NCBI RefSeq assembly: GCF_019649055.1
Contig: NW_026570326.1
Location: 310,001 to 374,000, forward strand
Direction of reading: 5' to 3'
Source of the DNA: Paramacrobiotus metropolitanus
Taxonomy: Eukaryota > Tardigrada > Eutardigrada > Parachela > Macrobiotidae
DNA: 64,000 bases
Each line of letters opens with the position of its first letter. Position 1 is the stretch's first letter. Of this stretch, positions 1 through 11,489 are shown one piece after another. The notes below the pieces were generated by a model. The model ran no database searches. It was not told where the DNA came from and saw only the letters and a list, made by a program, of their open reading frames with translations. The position numbers and the translations under genes were made by a program.

Positions 1-1466
1 TGCGGCGGGGGGATCCACATCAGGAGGTCCTCCAGGGTGTACCGCTGGAGGGTCAACTGCCCCTCGGGGGCGGCCAGAGTGTTGACTAGGAGCGTACACC
101 CGCTGTACTGCCGGTGCCACATGGCCTGGAGCGTCCGGTGGGAAAGCGCCTTCTTCAGAATTTTAAACAGGAAGTCCAAAGCGACGTGGCGGTACGACGA
201 GCGCAGTGCCTGCATCTGGTCCCGGACCCGCCACAACCGCGGCATCCCGGCTTCCTGGCTGACGGGGAGCCGGATCTTCTCCAGGACAAAGCGGTTCCCG
301 AGGGATACGTCGTTCAGTGTCTCGCCCTTGGTGCTGCGGAGGTCCACCGGGAAACACGCCGTAATATCCGCCGGGGTGCTGATACCGTGCAGCTTACAGT
401 ACGTCCGCAGTGTGGCCGCCAACGCCGTGAATAAAAGGTCATTAAACCGGGTCCGGGTGATGGCTTTCAAGCGGTGCATCACAGAGAGATTAACTGGCTC
501 CGACCAGAACACTTCATAGCGGCCGCTCAAATGCATCTCCGGGTATTTAATACAGTTTAAATCCGGCGTGGATTTCGACACCAGATCCGTGAAGAACATG
601 TACCCCGCCATGAAGACCGCTTGGCAGAAATGCGACGCGTACGTCATCCCACCGAACCGCGGTTTAATGTGCTGGTACGCCTGGTCCCCGGCGTCCAACA
701 GATCCCGGCATAAAATCTGCACCATTGACTGCCCGTCCGTAATCGCTTGGTGGTAGCGGAAAAACAGGATCCCGGATTGCTCCGGACCGAAATCCGTCCG
801 CACGTGCATCTCCCACAGCGGTTTATCCGCTTCGAACGGCGCGGCGGTCATATTACTGACGAACTCCATCAGTTTCTCGGTGGTGTCGATCTCCGACGGG
901 ATCTGGTGGAGGTGGTTGGCGATGTCGAAGCGCGGGGAGAAGGCGAAGAGATGCCGGGATGTATTGGGGACCGAGTACAATCTCTGCCGGAACCGCATAT
1001 ATAAAAACGGCGGGAACCCGCGCGGGTTCTTCACATTCAGCAGGCGGTTCGTTAGGATATCCACGAAATCCTTCATGACGATCCCGTCGCCCAGTTTCAT
1101 GAGGATATGGGCGACGGGCGGCGGGATCTTGGTGTCCTTTTTAACCGGTTGCCCGATCCACAGGGCATCCAGCGCGGATAGGAGGTCGCTGGTCTCCGGC
1201 TGCGGGATCTTGGCGGCGAAGAAGGCCATAACACAGCCGACGGTGTGTCCCACCAGCAGGCACAGGATGAAGCCCAGCCAGAAGGGGATGAAGAGGAGGG
1301 CGCCGATGGCGCTGCGGGCGATGGTCCCGGCATTCTCCTTGAAGAGGGAACGGAGCGGGAGACTCTGGACCGGCGGGAGGGGGTGGTTCTGGAGATGGCG
1401 GGGTTTTGCTGCTGCGGATGGAAGGCCGCGACTTTGGTCATTGTACGGCCGGAGCCATGGCCGGGA
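1..1466 (-). CDS. Wax ester synthase/DGAT-like O-acyltransferase, 5' part (C-terminus cut by window edge)
   Basis: One minus-strand frame is open from the window edge to an in-frame TGA at 1467-1469. It reads as a WS/DGAT-type enzyme, which moves acyl groups from acyl-CoA onto alcohols or diacylglycerol at lipid membranes. A hydrophobic segment (GALLFIPFWLGFILCLLVG) lies near the N-terminus. The active-site region reads FRYHQAITDGQSMVQIL, matching the HHxxxDG motif with Tyr in place of the first His. The C-terminal half has the family's NDLLFTALAATLRTY and SLGNRF stretches. The first in-frame ATG (1227-1229) lies after the hydrophobic segment, while a better ATG at 1439-1441 is one frame off; the frames meet at a run of five G at 1379-1383. 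So the start is probably 1441 with a one-base slip, or an upstream exon is spliced in. About the last 100 residues are outside the window. The family call is from motif recognition. Confidence 0.75.
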
Positions 1467-1469
1467 TCA

Positions 1470-4400
1470 GCGCGATGACCTTTGTGGAGGGAGCGTTAAC
1501 AGCGATCCATGGTGCTGCTGCACAATTTGAGATAATCTACCACATGCGGGAGTTTAGACGATTTTTAAACGGATTGCGGCTCACGTTACGCAGTTTTCTG
1601 TGCATGTTTTCTGGTTATATAAGTGAAGTACAGCAGTTTACTTTTTTTACCGTCACTGTTTACTGTTAATAATGCCAATGTTTACGTTATTTGTTGCTAA
1701 TCTACAGTACACGGTAATAGCATTCGAACTCGTATGTGCGGACGTTGAATTCGAAAGCAAGATGCACATACAAAATATACTGTAAAATTGTACAGTGTAC
1801 ATTTTCAAATTGCGCCTCGATTCTTTGGGGTTTGACGGCCATAAGCTGTTGAAATAATCTCCTCGTACGCTACTTGAAAAATACAGTATAATTATAGTAC
1901 CGCCAAGCAAATAATAAGAAACTTGTAAATTTAAACTTTATGGTAAGTAGGCTAATTTTTTCATAATGTTGTAGTAATTATTGCGTAAGTGGTGCGTAAT
2001 TATGAAGTCACAGGCTACAGCCGAGAATTACGTAGCAGTACAGTAATTATTTTCTTCTTGATTTAAATGGCGACATATTAGTCTGTAAAATTGATAATAT
2101 TACGTATTCAAGCGCTTTCTTCACAATGGCAATCCCGCATTTCACAATAGTTATCCCGCACTCTGATAATCTTTATGTTGATGTCTGAAAGCTGGTACAT
2201 ACTTACATTAATCTATTTATGGGCACTATTTTTGTCTACAATAATAATATTATTATTATTCAGTATCACCAAGCAGATAAAAATTTGCATAATACGGATG
2301 TATTTCTTCGATCGTCGTTAAACTTGTTCCTCCATTTTTGGCGAATAATAACATGCTGAACTGTTATTTTCATCGCAATATTTTTGTACTAATTTTTATG
2401 TATTTGCCGTATAGTACTCAGATGCCGCAACAACAGATTTTGCTGAAATTATAACCTTGACCTTGTAACGGCCACTCAATACTGACATGTCTGCACCTAG
2501 CAACGAGTAAGGACAAATGCGGATTTCAACTGACACATGTCACGTTTTTCTGCTTGCAGGCTTAACGATCCCCGCTCGAGAACCGTCAGTGCGTCGATTA
2601 TTTATGTGCAGCTCCCAAGTCAGAAAAGTCTGCCCTACCCTTGTTAGAAATACCCGGCTACAGGTCTTGATGCACCTGATGCCATCTTTCGGTTCTGTAA
2701 TAAAATGACCGGGTGCTGTAACGATCAGTGTTCGATATTTTCCCGCCCGCTAGAACTGCAGCGTTGATTAATCTTTGCACAGTCTTGGCATTATTAATAT
2801 AGCCTTGATTGATGCTGAATGTATCCCGTACTTGTAACTCCGCCATACCGCATAGCTAGGAGAAGAAATTTTCCGCTGAACTTGCTAACTGGATGATGTT
2901 TTCTTGCAGACACACACGAGTGACAAGCTAACCATATTACGCACTCGGCAACCACATCGGCCGCTACTGTAGTCACTTTTATGTCGTTCGCACGCGTGGG
3001 ACTACATGTCGCTATTTATATGTAAGTGGGAACCAAGACAGTGTCATGTATCGCACACTATTTGCCTATTATTAAATTTATGTAAGGTATTACAATTCCC
3101 GAAACCTGCATTTCGCACTCATGCAGCGCTAATCTACGAGTTGGTTTTTATACTGTTCTAATAATTTAATGCTTCTTGCAGGCTAATAGACACTCAAATG
3201 ATGCCTGGCTTCATTTTCACGACAAAATATTTCACGACCTGGTTAAAGTGCGTCAAATGACATTCGCCGAGCAGGTAACTGCCGCACATTGGTCCACAGC
3301 GCATTCAGCGCACACAATTCTCAATTTTTTAACCCTTCAAGCATCACATTCTACTCGTATTTTTGTTACGACGTTGCTGCGGCGAAATATTGCAGTGTTA
3401 GCCATAAGGGAATTCAAACCAGCAACATCATAGTGCAGTAATCAATCGGTTCGTCATACTCACCACACAAAACCGTTTCATTATTATTTATTGACAAGTG
3501 AATATTAATTTAGTCGGTCACGAACAAGAAATCCTCAGGTTCTGAAGACCAAGCACGATTTTGCACAAAATCACCGAATTCAGTGTTCCGTGGTTATTTC
3601 GCAGTGAACTTTATGCATGATGCCGGTATGCATGATGCAGCTTCTGATTAATTCCGCTTGGCTGATTTGTACCCTTGCTGGTGAAGTCTGCTTTGCATGA
3701 CGCTTTGATGCTGTACGGGCTGCGGACGCTTGACTGCTCAGCAACCACAGAACAAGAGACAGTCATGATTCACAGCAGTTTCTGTAAAAGTTCCGCAAAG
3801 ACACGCATTTGACGCGAGGCCATAATGTTACTAAGAATCGGCGTTGCTTTATCAACTAATGTTTACCCAATGTACAAACACCACACTAGCATGACGATGG
3901 CCGGATATGAACGGGACTAATCGCCACATTACCGTGATTACTGCGCCGCCCGAAGGGCTGTCTGTTCACCACAAACATAATCACTGAAGTTGCTTTAAGT
4001 CGGCACAATCGAAGAAAATTCCGTAAGGTGGAGAAATGTCTTGTGCCGATAGTTTCTAGCTTCAGAATTAAATTTCGATGTGCGGCACGGCAGTGCAACC
4101 ACCGGTATTTGCGTTGAACACCCAACAACCGAACACCACCATTGAACACCTATCAACGGCTCTACACGGGAAAACAAACAGGTACGTTGAAATTCTGTAG
4201 AGCGGTATGGCGAAGTTCGCTTTAATCCAGTGCAGAACTTACAGCTTCCAACTGCATCAATTTTGAATAAACCTTTCGTCCCCGCGTTTTCGCGCAATAA
4301 CAGCAAAAGGGAGCGTTTATCGTAATTTTAAGTGTTTTTCCATCTGGTTTGCTGTCGTTGGACTGCATTACTCGCTCATCGTTAGCGTGTTAGTCGAACA

Positions 4401-4498
4401 CGAGAATCCATTGCAAACTCGATTTCTCTGAACATTATTCGCTCTGAATGACTATACGGGCTCCCAGAATTATGTAATCATCACTGATATCTGTTGTG
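1470..4498. other. Intergenic, no gene recognised
   Basis: This AT-rich 3-kb stretch has only short ORFs with no recognisable domains. Acceptor-like Tn..CAG sequences occur near 2,560 and 3,180, each followed by 80-180 bases of open frame on the plus strand, but no Cys pattern, signal peptide or partner exon could be found. A short ATT repeat lies near 2,250. Confidence 0.4.
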
Positions 4499-5095
4499 TC
4501 ATTGTGTCCCCTGTATTATCATGCCGCTGCTTAAACTATGGAGGCTACAGTCAAAGATGATCAGCACCCATGATGTGACTAATACGGAAAGTAATCCTAA
4601 TCCGCTCTCGGCATCCTTGTGTCCCTGATTGGATTTCGGCAGACTGGTTACATTCGTAACATCCATGCTGTCGGTGCCGGGTGGTAAAGGGAACTTGTAG
4701 CCCGGCGGCATCCATTCGAAAGGCGGTAGAGTCGGCACATTGCACAGGTAGTAATCACACAGACACACCCAACCGCTATGTCCAAAACGATCAACGTTCT
4801 CAAGAAGCATACAGGCTGGCGGTACCATCTTAGCGGGCAGCGTAATGCCGAAAGGCTTGCCACATCAGGAATAACTCAAATTGCCAACGAAGTCCCGGTT
4901 ACGATAGTACACCGCATAGCACAACTTTGCCTGCGTTGTCTCGTTTATGTCGCAGGAATCGACACATGAGCTGTTGGCTACATCCTGATACATACATTAG
5001 TAGCAGTTCATCGACATTCCCCATGGTACCAGCGCCGCCGTGATCAGAAGAACACTGCCAATTCCCTTGGGAATAATCTTGTCAAGTACGCTCAT
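4499..5095 (-). pseudogene. Ly6/three-finger-like pseudogene, intronless, two in-frame stops
   Basis: Reading the minus strand from ATG 5093-5095 gives a hydrophobic leader (GSVLLITAALVPW), a CYxC start of a Ly6 fold, further cysteines, the Ly6 end motif CLCDYYLCN, and a hydrophobic C-terminal tail (GLGLLSVLVTSWVLII) like a GPI-attachment signal. The whole three-finger plan is present in one frame without introns. However, TAA (4997-4999) sits between the two cysteines of CYxC, and TGA (4865-4867) sits directly before the fourth-finger cysteine. Other Ly6 genes in this window have phase-1 introns, so this could be a retrocopy; loss of function explains both stops. Stop-codon readthrough is the alternative but needs two events. 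Confidence 0.65.
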
Positions 5096-6176
5096 GGAAT
5101 ACACTAAACTGCAGACCGTCTGATTCCTGAGAAATTTCCGCCTGATTCCAAAGTACAGTGAACATGCAAGCGCTGGTATACGACTTAATAATTAAAATGT
5201 AAACATTAAAAACTAGGTGTTATTGCAGTAATAACAAGCGTTTCTGATCTGCTGTCGATACGCCATTTTCTTTCAGCAACTCCTTGTTAGCAATAGAAAT
5301 TGTAATTAAAAATAATTATGATAAAAAAAGCATTGAGTTTGGTAAAGTAGTCCGCACGAAGTGCTTTTGGTCGCATGCGTTTTTGGCAAGATTTCTGCCG
5401 TCACTAAACGAATGGGACCGGGCTGGACATCATCGAATGGAGGTGCGTACGAAGAGCAGATACGTAAATACAGTCGCAACTCTGAGAATCTCGGCGTTGT
5501 GCTGACTGGGTCACCGTGGAGTGGGTATGCTCACCGATGAGCACCGCAGCCATCTCTGTACTACGCATACGTATTACATACGGCACTCCATGCGAACAGA
5601 AGGTATTGGTATGCCAAATTGAACTAGTAATGGACTGAAACGCGAAACCATTGTCGGATTTTTACAGTTTTTTTTGTTGGTACGGTCAAGTTTTCGATCC
5701 ACAAGGGCATTAATGGTTGCAGACGGTTCTGACATTGTAAAATAATTAGATATAGGTCCTCGTGGTGCTACAACAACATCACGCTTCTAAAACGTTGTTG
5801 GAAGAAAATCTCAATAAACTAGGAAAGCGATCTAGCAAATACTTGCTGGATGCGCAAGAGTCGGCGTCGCACAAGCAGTGAGCCAGTGACATTAGGACAT
5901 AATCTGGAACCGGTTCGTGCGGGATGGCACAAATATACTGTGAAACCGTGGCTGTTATTCCATCGACCGAAAGTATGTTTTTGTGGTTTGTCAAGTCTGG
6001 CAGGAAAAATCACCGAGGATCTTCTTAAGCACCAGAAATTTACGTGTTGTCCTCCTGACAGCGGAACACAAATTTCTGCTGTTATAGCCAGGCTTCAGAA
6101 GAGGTGCAGAGAACCAGGTAATGCTGCCACGAACGTCCGACCCAAGTTTGCTTTTTTCGGTTCAGGTCACGCCGCA
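5096..6176. other. Intergenic, no gene recognised
   Basis: Nothing was recognised on either strand. The 167-codon plus-strand ORF that covers 5,850-6,353 has no domain and overlaps the defensin-like exon in antisense, so it is treated as a shadow. Confidence 0.4.
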
Positions 6177-7102
6177 TTACTCGCACAAACACTTGGCTGG
6201 CGTTCCATAACATATGCCAAGAACACTGCCCTTGCGTTTGCACCACTCATTGCAACCATTCGGGTCATCCTCCCGGCAGAACCGGTGTGGGGTGTAGTCT
6301 ATTGCTGCAACAATTCTGTTCAGATTCAATGCTCTTATTTCAGTGTATTTTAATGTATTTTATCTTGCGAACCAATCCCACATCCTACATAACCATTGAA
6401 GATAATCTTATCGCAACCAATAAATCTTCATATCTGGTTTTTATTAGAAAAATACCAGAAATTACTAGAACAAAGCGATAATAAGAACACTCTTTTACGT
6501 AATGCACTTTTCTCTGTGTGATTAATCTACGTACCCATTTAGACTTTGTCATCAATATTGTACTTTTGCCAATTCATACCGGCTTGCTTTACGCTACTCA
6601 CACAAATTACATCCATTTCTACTGTTCCGCTCTGCCTTATTCTTTACTTTGTCGTATAGCTAATAAACTCACTACTACTCGAATGACCTTTGGCCCGTAC
6701 GTGGTATTTTTATCTGCCTGACAATGAGTATTTCGTAGCAACTTCGTACCCCTTTCTTCCTATTCGAAATTTCAGAATACGGTTATTAGAACGATTATTA
6801 CTTATATGTGAAAACACAGATACAGTCATGGATCTACGTAAAAAGCGATATAACTTTCTTGAATTTATTTTTTGGTCAAAGTTGTATAAGAAGCCACTTT
6901 TTCTACACGCCATATTGATTGACATCCAAATAATAACTAAATTAAGTACTTATAACAGTTACGTACTCGGTGGAGCGGTTTCTCCTGGGATATCTGGATA
7001 ATCCCGACTATAATCCCGAGTTGGGTCCGGAAAAGTAGATACCGTTGAGCACAGTAGTAGAATCCAAGTAAAGAGCTGCATGATTATGGACTTCTTCATC
7101 AT
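6177..7102 (-). CDS. Defensin-like secreted peptide, CS-alpha-beta cysteine pattern (2 exons)
   Basis: Exon 1 is 6967-7102 and exon 2 is 6177-6304, joined by a 662-base intron (donor GTACGT, acceptor TTGCAG, phase 1). Together they encode 87 residues. Exon 1 gives a clear signal peptide (MMKKSIIMQLFTWILLL) and an acidic, proline-rich pro-region. Exon 2 gives the mature domain with six cysteines spaced C-x7-C-x3-C-x9-C-x6-C-x1-C, including CxxxC, GxC (GIC) and CxC (CLC). That is the CS-alpha-beta scaffold of invertebrate and plant defensins, drosomycin and scorpion toxins. A secreted antimicrobial role is the default inference; a channel-blocking role cannot be excluded. Two Met codons start the ORF in tandem. 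Exon phases match, which supports the model, but it rests on six cysteines and splice sites only. Confidence 0.62.
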
Positions 7103-7565
7103 AAATATTTACTGAGTTTCTGAACTGCACAGTATTTACTGGGCTTGTCTTGCTGGAGTGCAAACTGAGCCCAGCAACCGGACGCAAAATCTACCGAGCA
7201 ATAATCATTAATCAATTGCTGAACATACTGATTCTTTACGCGGTCCTACAGTTTACCCTGTATGTTGTTGCGCTGCTTCGTTGTTTAAAGACTCTTATTA
7301 ACAAAACTTTTATTTGAAATGCTTCACATCGCCTGTTTCTGTGCTTTATTTAGCTGCTACACCAGATTAAGTACGAAAAAAAACAGAAATAACCAATCAA
7401 CTCGGCGGTTAAAAGCTTTACAGAAAATCGATCAATGAAATCGTGGACATTCTCGAGCGACCATGATGCGGACAGGATTTCAACGAACTGCTCAACTGCA
7501 AGTTTGTGAAACAATCCGCGAAGGCCGCACCATCTGTTCTATTCCATAAGAAAGCCATACAGTAA
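7103..7565. other. Intergenic, nothing recognised
   Basis: This AT-rich spacer lies between the 5' end of the defensin-like gene and the 3' end of the acyl-CoA synthetase, which are both on the minus strand. No domain or repeat was seen. Confidence 0.4.
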
Positions 7566-10500
7566 TCAGCTTTCGTCTTTCTCGCTAATGTTCGACTGCT
7601 CATAAATATCATCGATCAGCGACTCGTACTTCTTGGCAATAACTGACCGGCGGACTTTCAGCGTAGGTCCTACAACAAATTTCGGCTGGTTAGAACATTT
7701 TCCATTAGGGCGGATTAATTACGCGGGCAGTTATTCCGAACTGCATGCACATTCAGTTACTGTGTTACGAATGCACTGAAGTAGAGCGTACCGAGTTCGC
7801 CACCAGGAATACTGAAATCCACCGGGAGGATGGCGAACTGATTGATCCGCTGCGCCCGACTGACGGCTTTCTCGTTGACCGCTTCCAGGGCCGTTGAGAT
7901 GGCCTCGCGCAGCGGTTCGGATTTTCGCGCTTCCTCCACGGTTGTTATCGTCGCACCGCTTTTGGCTTTTATCCTGCAAATATATGCAAACTAATACCAA
8001 TATATCATAATATCTTTTGAATTTACTAAGGTAAGTAATAAATAGTTAATCGAAGGTTCTCTATAACATTATTCAGAAACTATGCTGTGTTCGATTTTTC
8101 TACGTCACGCTCAGTAATGAAAGATACTATAACTCCAAAAAAATGTAAACAGTTGGAAATGATTACGGTATGTTACCAAACTGCTATTTATTTTATTAAT
8201 AATATTACTATTAAATTATTATTATTATCTACTACGGTCATGTGACATTAAAAAACCAATTTATTAAAAGCTAGGTAATTTCTTAATTATTGAGCATTGT
8301 TTTTGGCTACAGTGACTTGATTATTCGGTACATACCACGCCCGTGTGGTGTCCGTCAGCATACTCAACGGTTGACCTTTCTTCAGGTCCATCTCTGACTT
8401 CAGCGTCAGCAGCACGGCAATAAAGCGCCGTTTATCGCCAATCAGCATGGCATGACTCACGATGGGTAGGTGCTCCTTGATGCGGTCCTCCACGGGAATG
8501 GGAGACACTTTCTCGCCGCCGGCCGTCACGATGACTTCCTTGATCCGTCCCGTGACAAACAGGTAGCCGTCTTCATCCAGCATTCCCATGTCGCCGGTTT
8601 TGAAGTAGCCCTGCTCGTCGAAAGCGTATTTGGTCCGCTTCTCCATTCCCAAATAGCCCATGAAAATGTGCCGCCCGTACATGCAAATCTGCAACAAAAA
8701 TATCTAGCGTAATCAATCGTAGTAGAATTAATAATTATTAACCAATCTGCATTTAGAAAATTTCAGAATTGTTCACGATTTTGAAAAACCTAAGTTTGCC
8801 TTGTTATTTAAGCACTTTAAAAAATTTTGGTTATTCGTGTTGCGTGTAATAAGCAACAATAATTATTGATGGTTAGTTATTAATTTGTAACAGTTACTTT
8901 TATATTCAACAATATTATTAACCATGTTTTTACTTAGGTATTTTATATGAAAAAATGTTTACTCTTGGCAAAATTGAAGCTGCAAAAATTTAAATTCCTG
9001 ACGAATGAAGAAAAACACAATAATTACTTCGCCGACGCCATCATTATTCGGTTCTTTGATCTTTGTTTTCGCTCCGGTTAATGTTTTTCCGGCAGAGCCG
9101 AGTTTGAATTCGCCGGGTAAATTCAAGGAGTGAGGCGCTGTAACGAGCCAAAGATTATTTTAACGGTTCAGACAAAAAGGCGAGATGGCACGTACCGGAA
9201 GTTTCGCTTAAGCCGTAAATGTCATAGATGGGAATATCCATCGAGAGGAAGAACTCCTGTGTTTCCGGCATCAGCGGCGCGGCACCCGAGCACGTATGCG
9301 TGCAGCGGTCTAAACCCAACCGATTACGGACAATCTTGTAGATCCAGCTGGTCCACAGCCATTCCAGGGGAGGTGCCTTTCTGACAAACAACCTTGTTAG
9401 TGCAATCGACTTTTCCCTTACAAACAGTGAGAAAATCGCGCTTCCTTGAAAAATAGGATCGCTTCGCTCGCGGGTGTGCACCAGCAGCAAAGACAGTTTA
9501 GATTTTTCTGAATTAGATTCGCTTGTTTGAAGATCTATTTGTCTGTCAAATAGAACGAGCCAGCGAAATTAATCCAGAACGAGCGAAGCAAGTTATTATT
9601 CTTTAAAGCGGCCGCAGAGTGAATAAAGCATTTAGCGTACCCGATCTGCCGATTGTGGAACGCCTGCATCCCGACCTTCTGCGCCCGCTCAAACAACACA
9701 TTCAACACCGCCCGATTGGTCATCGCCGCGCGTATCTGCTCTTCCATCTTCTCCCACACCCGCGGCACCCCCACCATCGCCGTGGGCTTAGCCGTCCGCA
9801 GCGTATTGACCAGACTGTTCTTATCCTTCAGCGCATTAGGCTGGGCGAAATGCACATGCCCACCAGTGACAATCGGGAGAAACACGTCCGCCAGATAGGC
9901 AGCTACATGACTCAGCGGCAGATAACTGACGAACGTCTGCTTCCCGGTGATCTTGGCGTCGCGGATAGCAGAATTGGCCGTCCAGATCAGATTGTCGTGG
10001 CTGAGCATGGCGCCCTTGGGTACCCCCGTGGTCCCCGAGGTGAAGATGACGGTGGCGCAGGTGTTGGGGGCCATGGCGGCCTGGCGACTGTCCAGGATGG
10101 CGTCGGACACCGTCTCGCCCAGGGCCATGAACTCCTCCCAGCTGTAGATGTCGCGGACCCGGCGGTCGGGTTCCCCGGTGTACTGGATGATGGCTTTGAT
10201 ATCCGGGAGCTCGGAGCGGTATTTGAGGATCTTCTGCAGCTGCATGTCGTCCTCGACGACGACGATGTTGGCGCGGGCGGCTTTTAGGACGAAACGGCAG
10301 GCTTCGGGGGTGTTGGTGGTGTACACGCCCACGGATAACCCACTACCAAACCACAAAACGACAGCAAATAAAAATTCCATTATTGTAGCAATGTCGTTTT
10401 CTTCCGCGCCTGTAACTAACTCCGCATATTCTGGGTATATAAAACACTAAAAATATCTGCAACTGGTTTTTAATTTGGCATAAAATTGAGCATTAGCGTT

Positions 10501-11302
10501 AGGTGAGGAAATGACCTTTCTGTAATTCTAATTTTTTTTCTTTACGAAAAGTTTTAATTACTTTTTCGTATGCAACATTACAGGAAATTAAGGACAATTT
10601 CCCTTTAGCAAAAAAAAGACAGCGACAGCATCTAAATCTGTTTCCACTTCAGAGCAAAGGTCATGATAGTAAAACATGTGGACTTACCCAGCAAATATCG
10701 CTCCGAGATCAGAGATAACCCATTCGGGCGCATTAAAGCCCAGCGTGGCGACGCTATAAAATGGTTTTAATCCTAGTTTGATAAAGCCTTTGGCGGCCGT
10801 CCGCACATCTTGGATATACTCGGCATACGTCCACGTTGTCGTCGTCCCACCGCGGTACATAGTCAGGGCGGGCGACGACGCATGCTCCTCCGCTTTCTTG
10901 GCGAACCATTCCGGAACGATCAACGCTGGCTCAGCATCAGCGGCTGATCCACTGAAATCGATCAGTTTTTATACCGAATTTCCAGAAATTCATAGCGGGA
11001 TAACGTAACAATGTTGTTATCAAGAAAATGGGAGAAGTTACAAGGATAACAACGAACCTGCTTAAACGGAGTTTAACAGGCACATGTGGCTCATGCGTGT
11101 ACAGAACTTTTGCGGGCACGCATGTTCCAAATGCCGAACACTCGGCGTCGTTATACCGGTGGCAACTGGTCGATAAACATCGCACAAAGTCTTTCCCATG
11201 ATACGCACGCAAACTGAGAACGCGGAGACGATAAGTCTGCACCGGGGCGTTATGCAAAATGCGACATATCGGAGTACCCCGCAGAAAACGATGGGTGAAC
11301 AT
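7566..11302 (-). CDS. Long/very-long-chain acyl-CoA synthetase, bubblegum (ACSBG) type, 8 exons
   Basis: This enzyme activates long-chain fatty acids to acyl-CoA with ATP. Exons, in coding order: 11058-11302, 10688-10951, 9641-10342, 9196-9380, 9028-9137, 8336-8688, 7792-7973, 7566-7669. All borders are GT-AG, phases match at every junction, and the sum is 2,145 bases, giving 714 residues, the usual ACSBG size. Visible motifs are the P-loop TSGTTGVPKG with AMLSHDN, YGLSETSGPHS, TGDMGMLDEDGYLFVTGRIKE (adenylate-binding and hinge region) and GGEKVSP. GGELGPTLKVRRSVIAKKY closes the C-terminus, as in ACSBG proteins. The first exon is Arg-rich and is not part of the conserved fold; it could be a targeting leader, and its ATG and donor are the least certain parts. 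Introns are 90-950 bases. Confidence 0.93.
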
Positions 11303-11489
11303 ACTGAAGCATCTTCACAACAGACTGTGCAACGACGCGGCTGTCGTAAGCTGCAACTGTTCCATGACAACTGTCGATTCGATTACGATTAACGTACAGC
11401 AATTATAAACAGTAGCTGTAAATAAATGACGATCAGAGTAATTTAAAATACTTGCCAAAAAAAATGTTATTTTGATTTCAATCGTTACG

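Noticed and set aside
5850-6353. 167-codon plus-strand ORF
   Set aside because: It has no domain and overlaps the defensin-like exon, whose cysteine spacing and phase-matched signal exon are on the other strand.
9619-10287. 222-codon plus-strand ORF
   Set aside because: It is antisense to the largest acyl-CoA synthetase exon, whose motifs are clear on the other strand.
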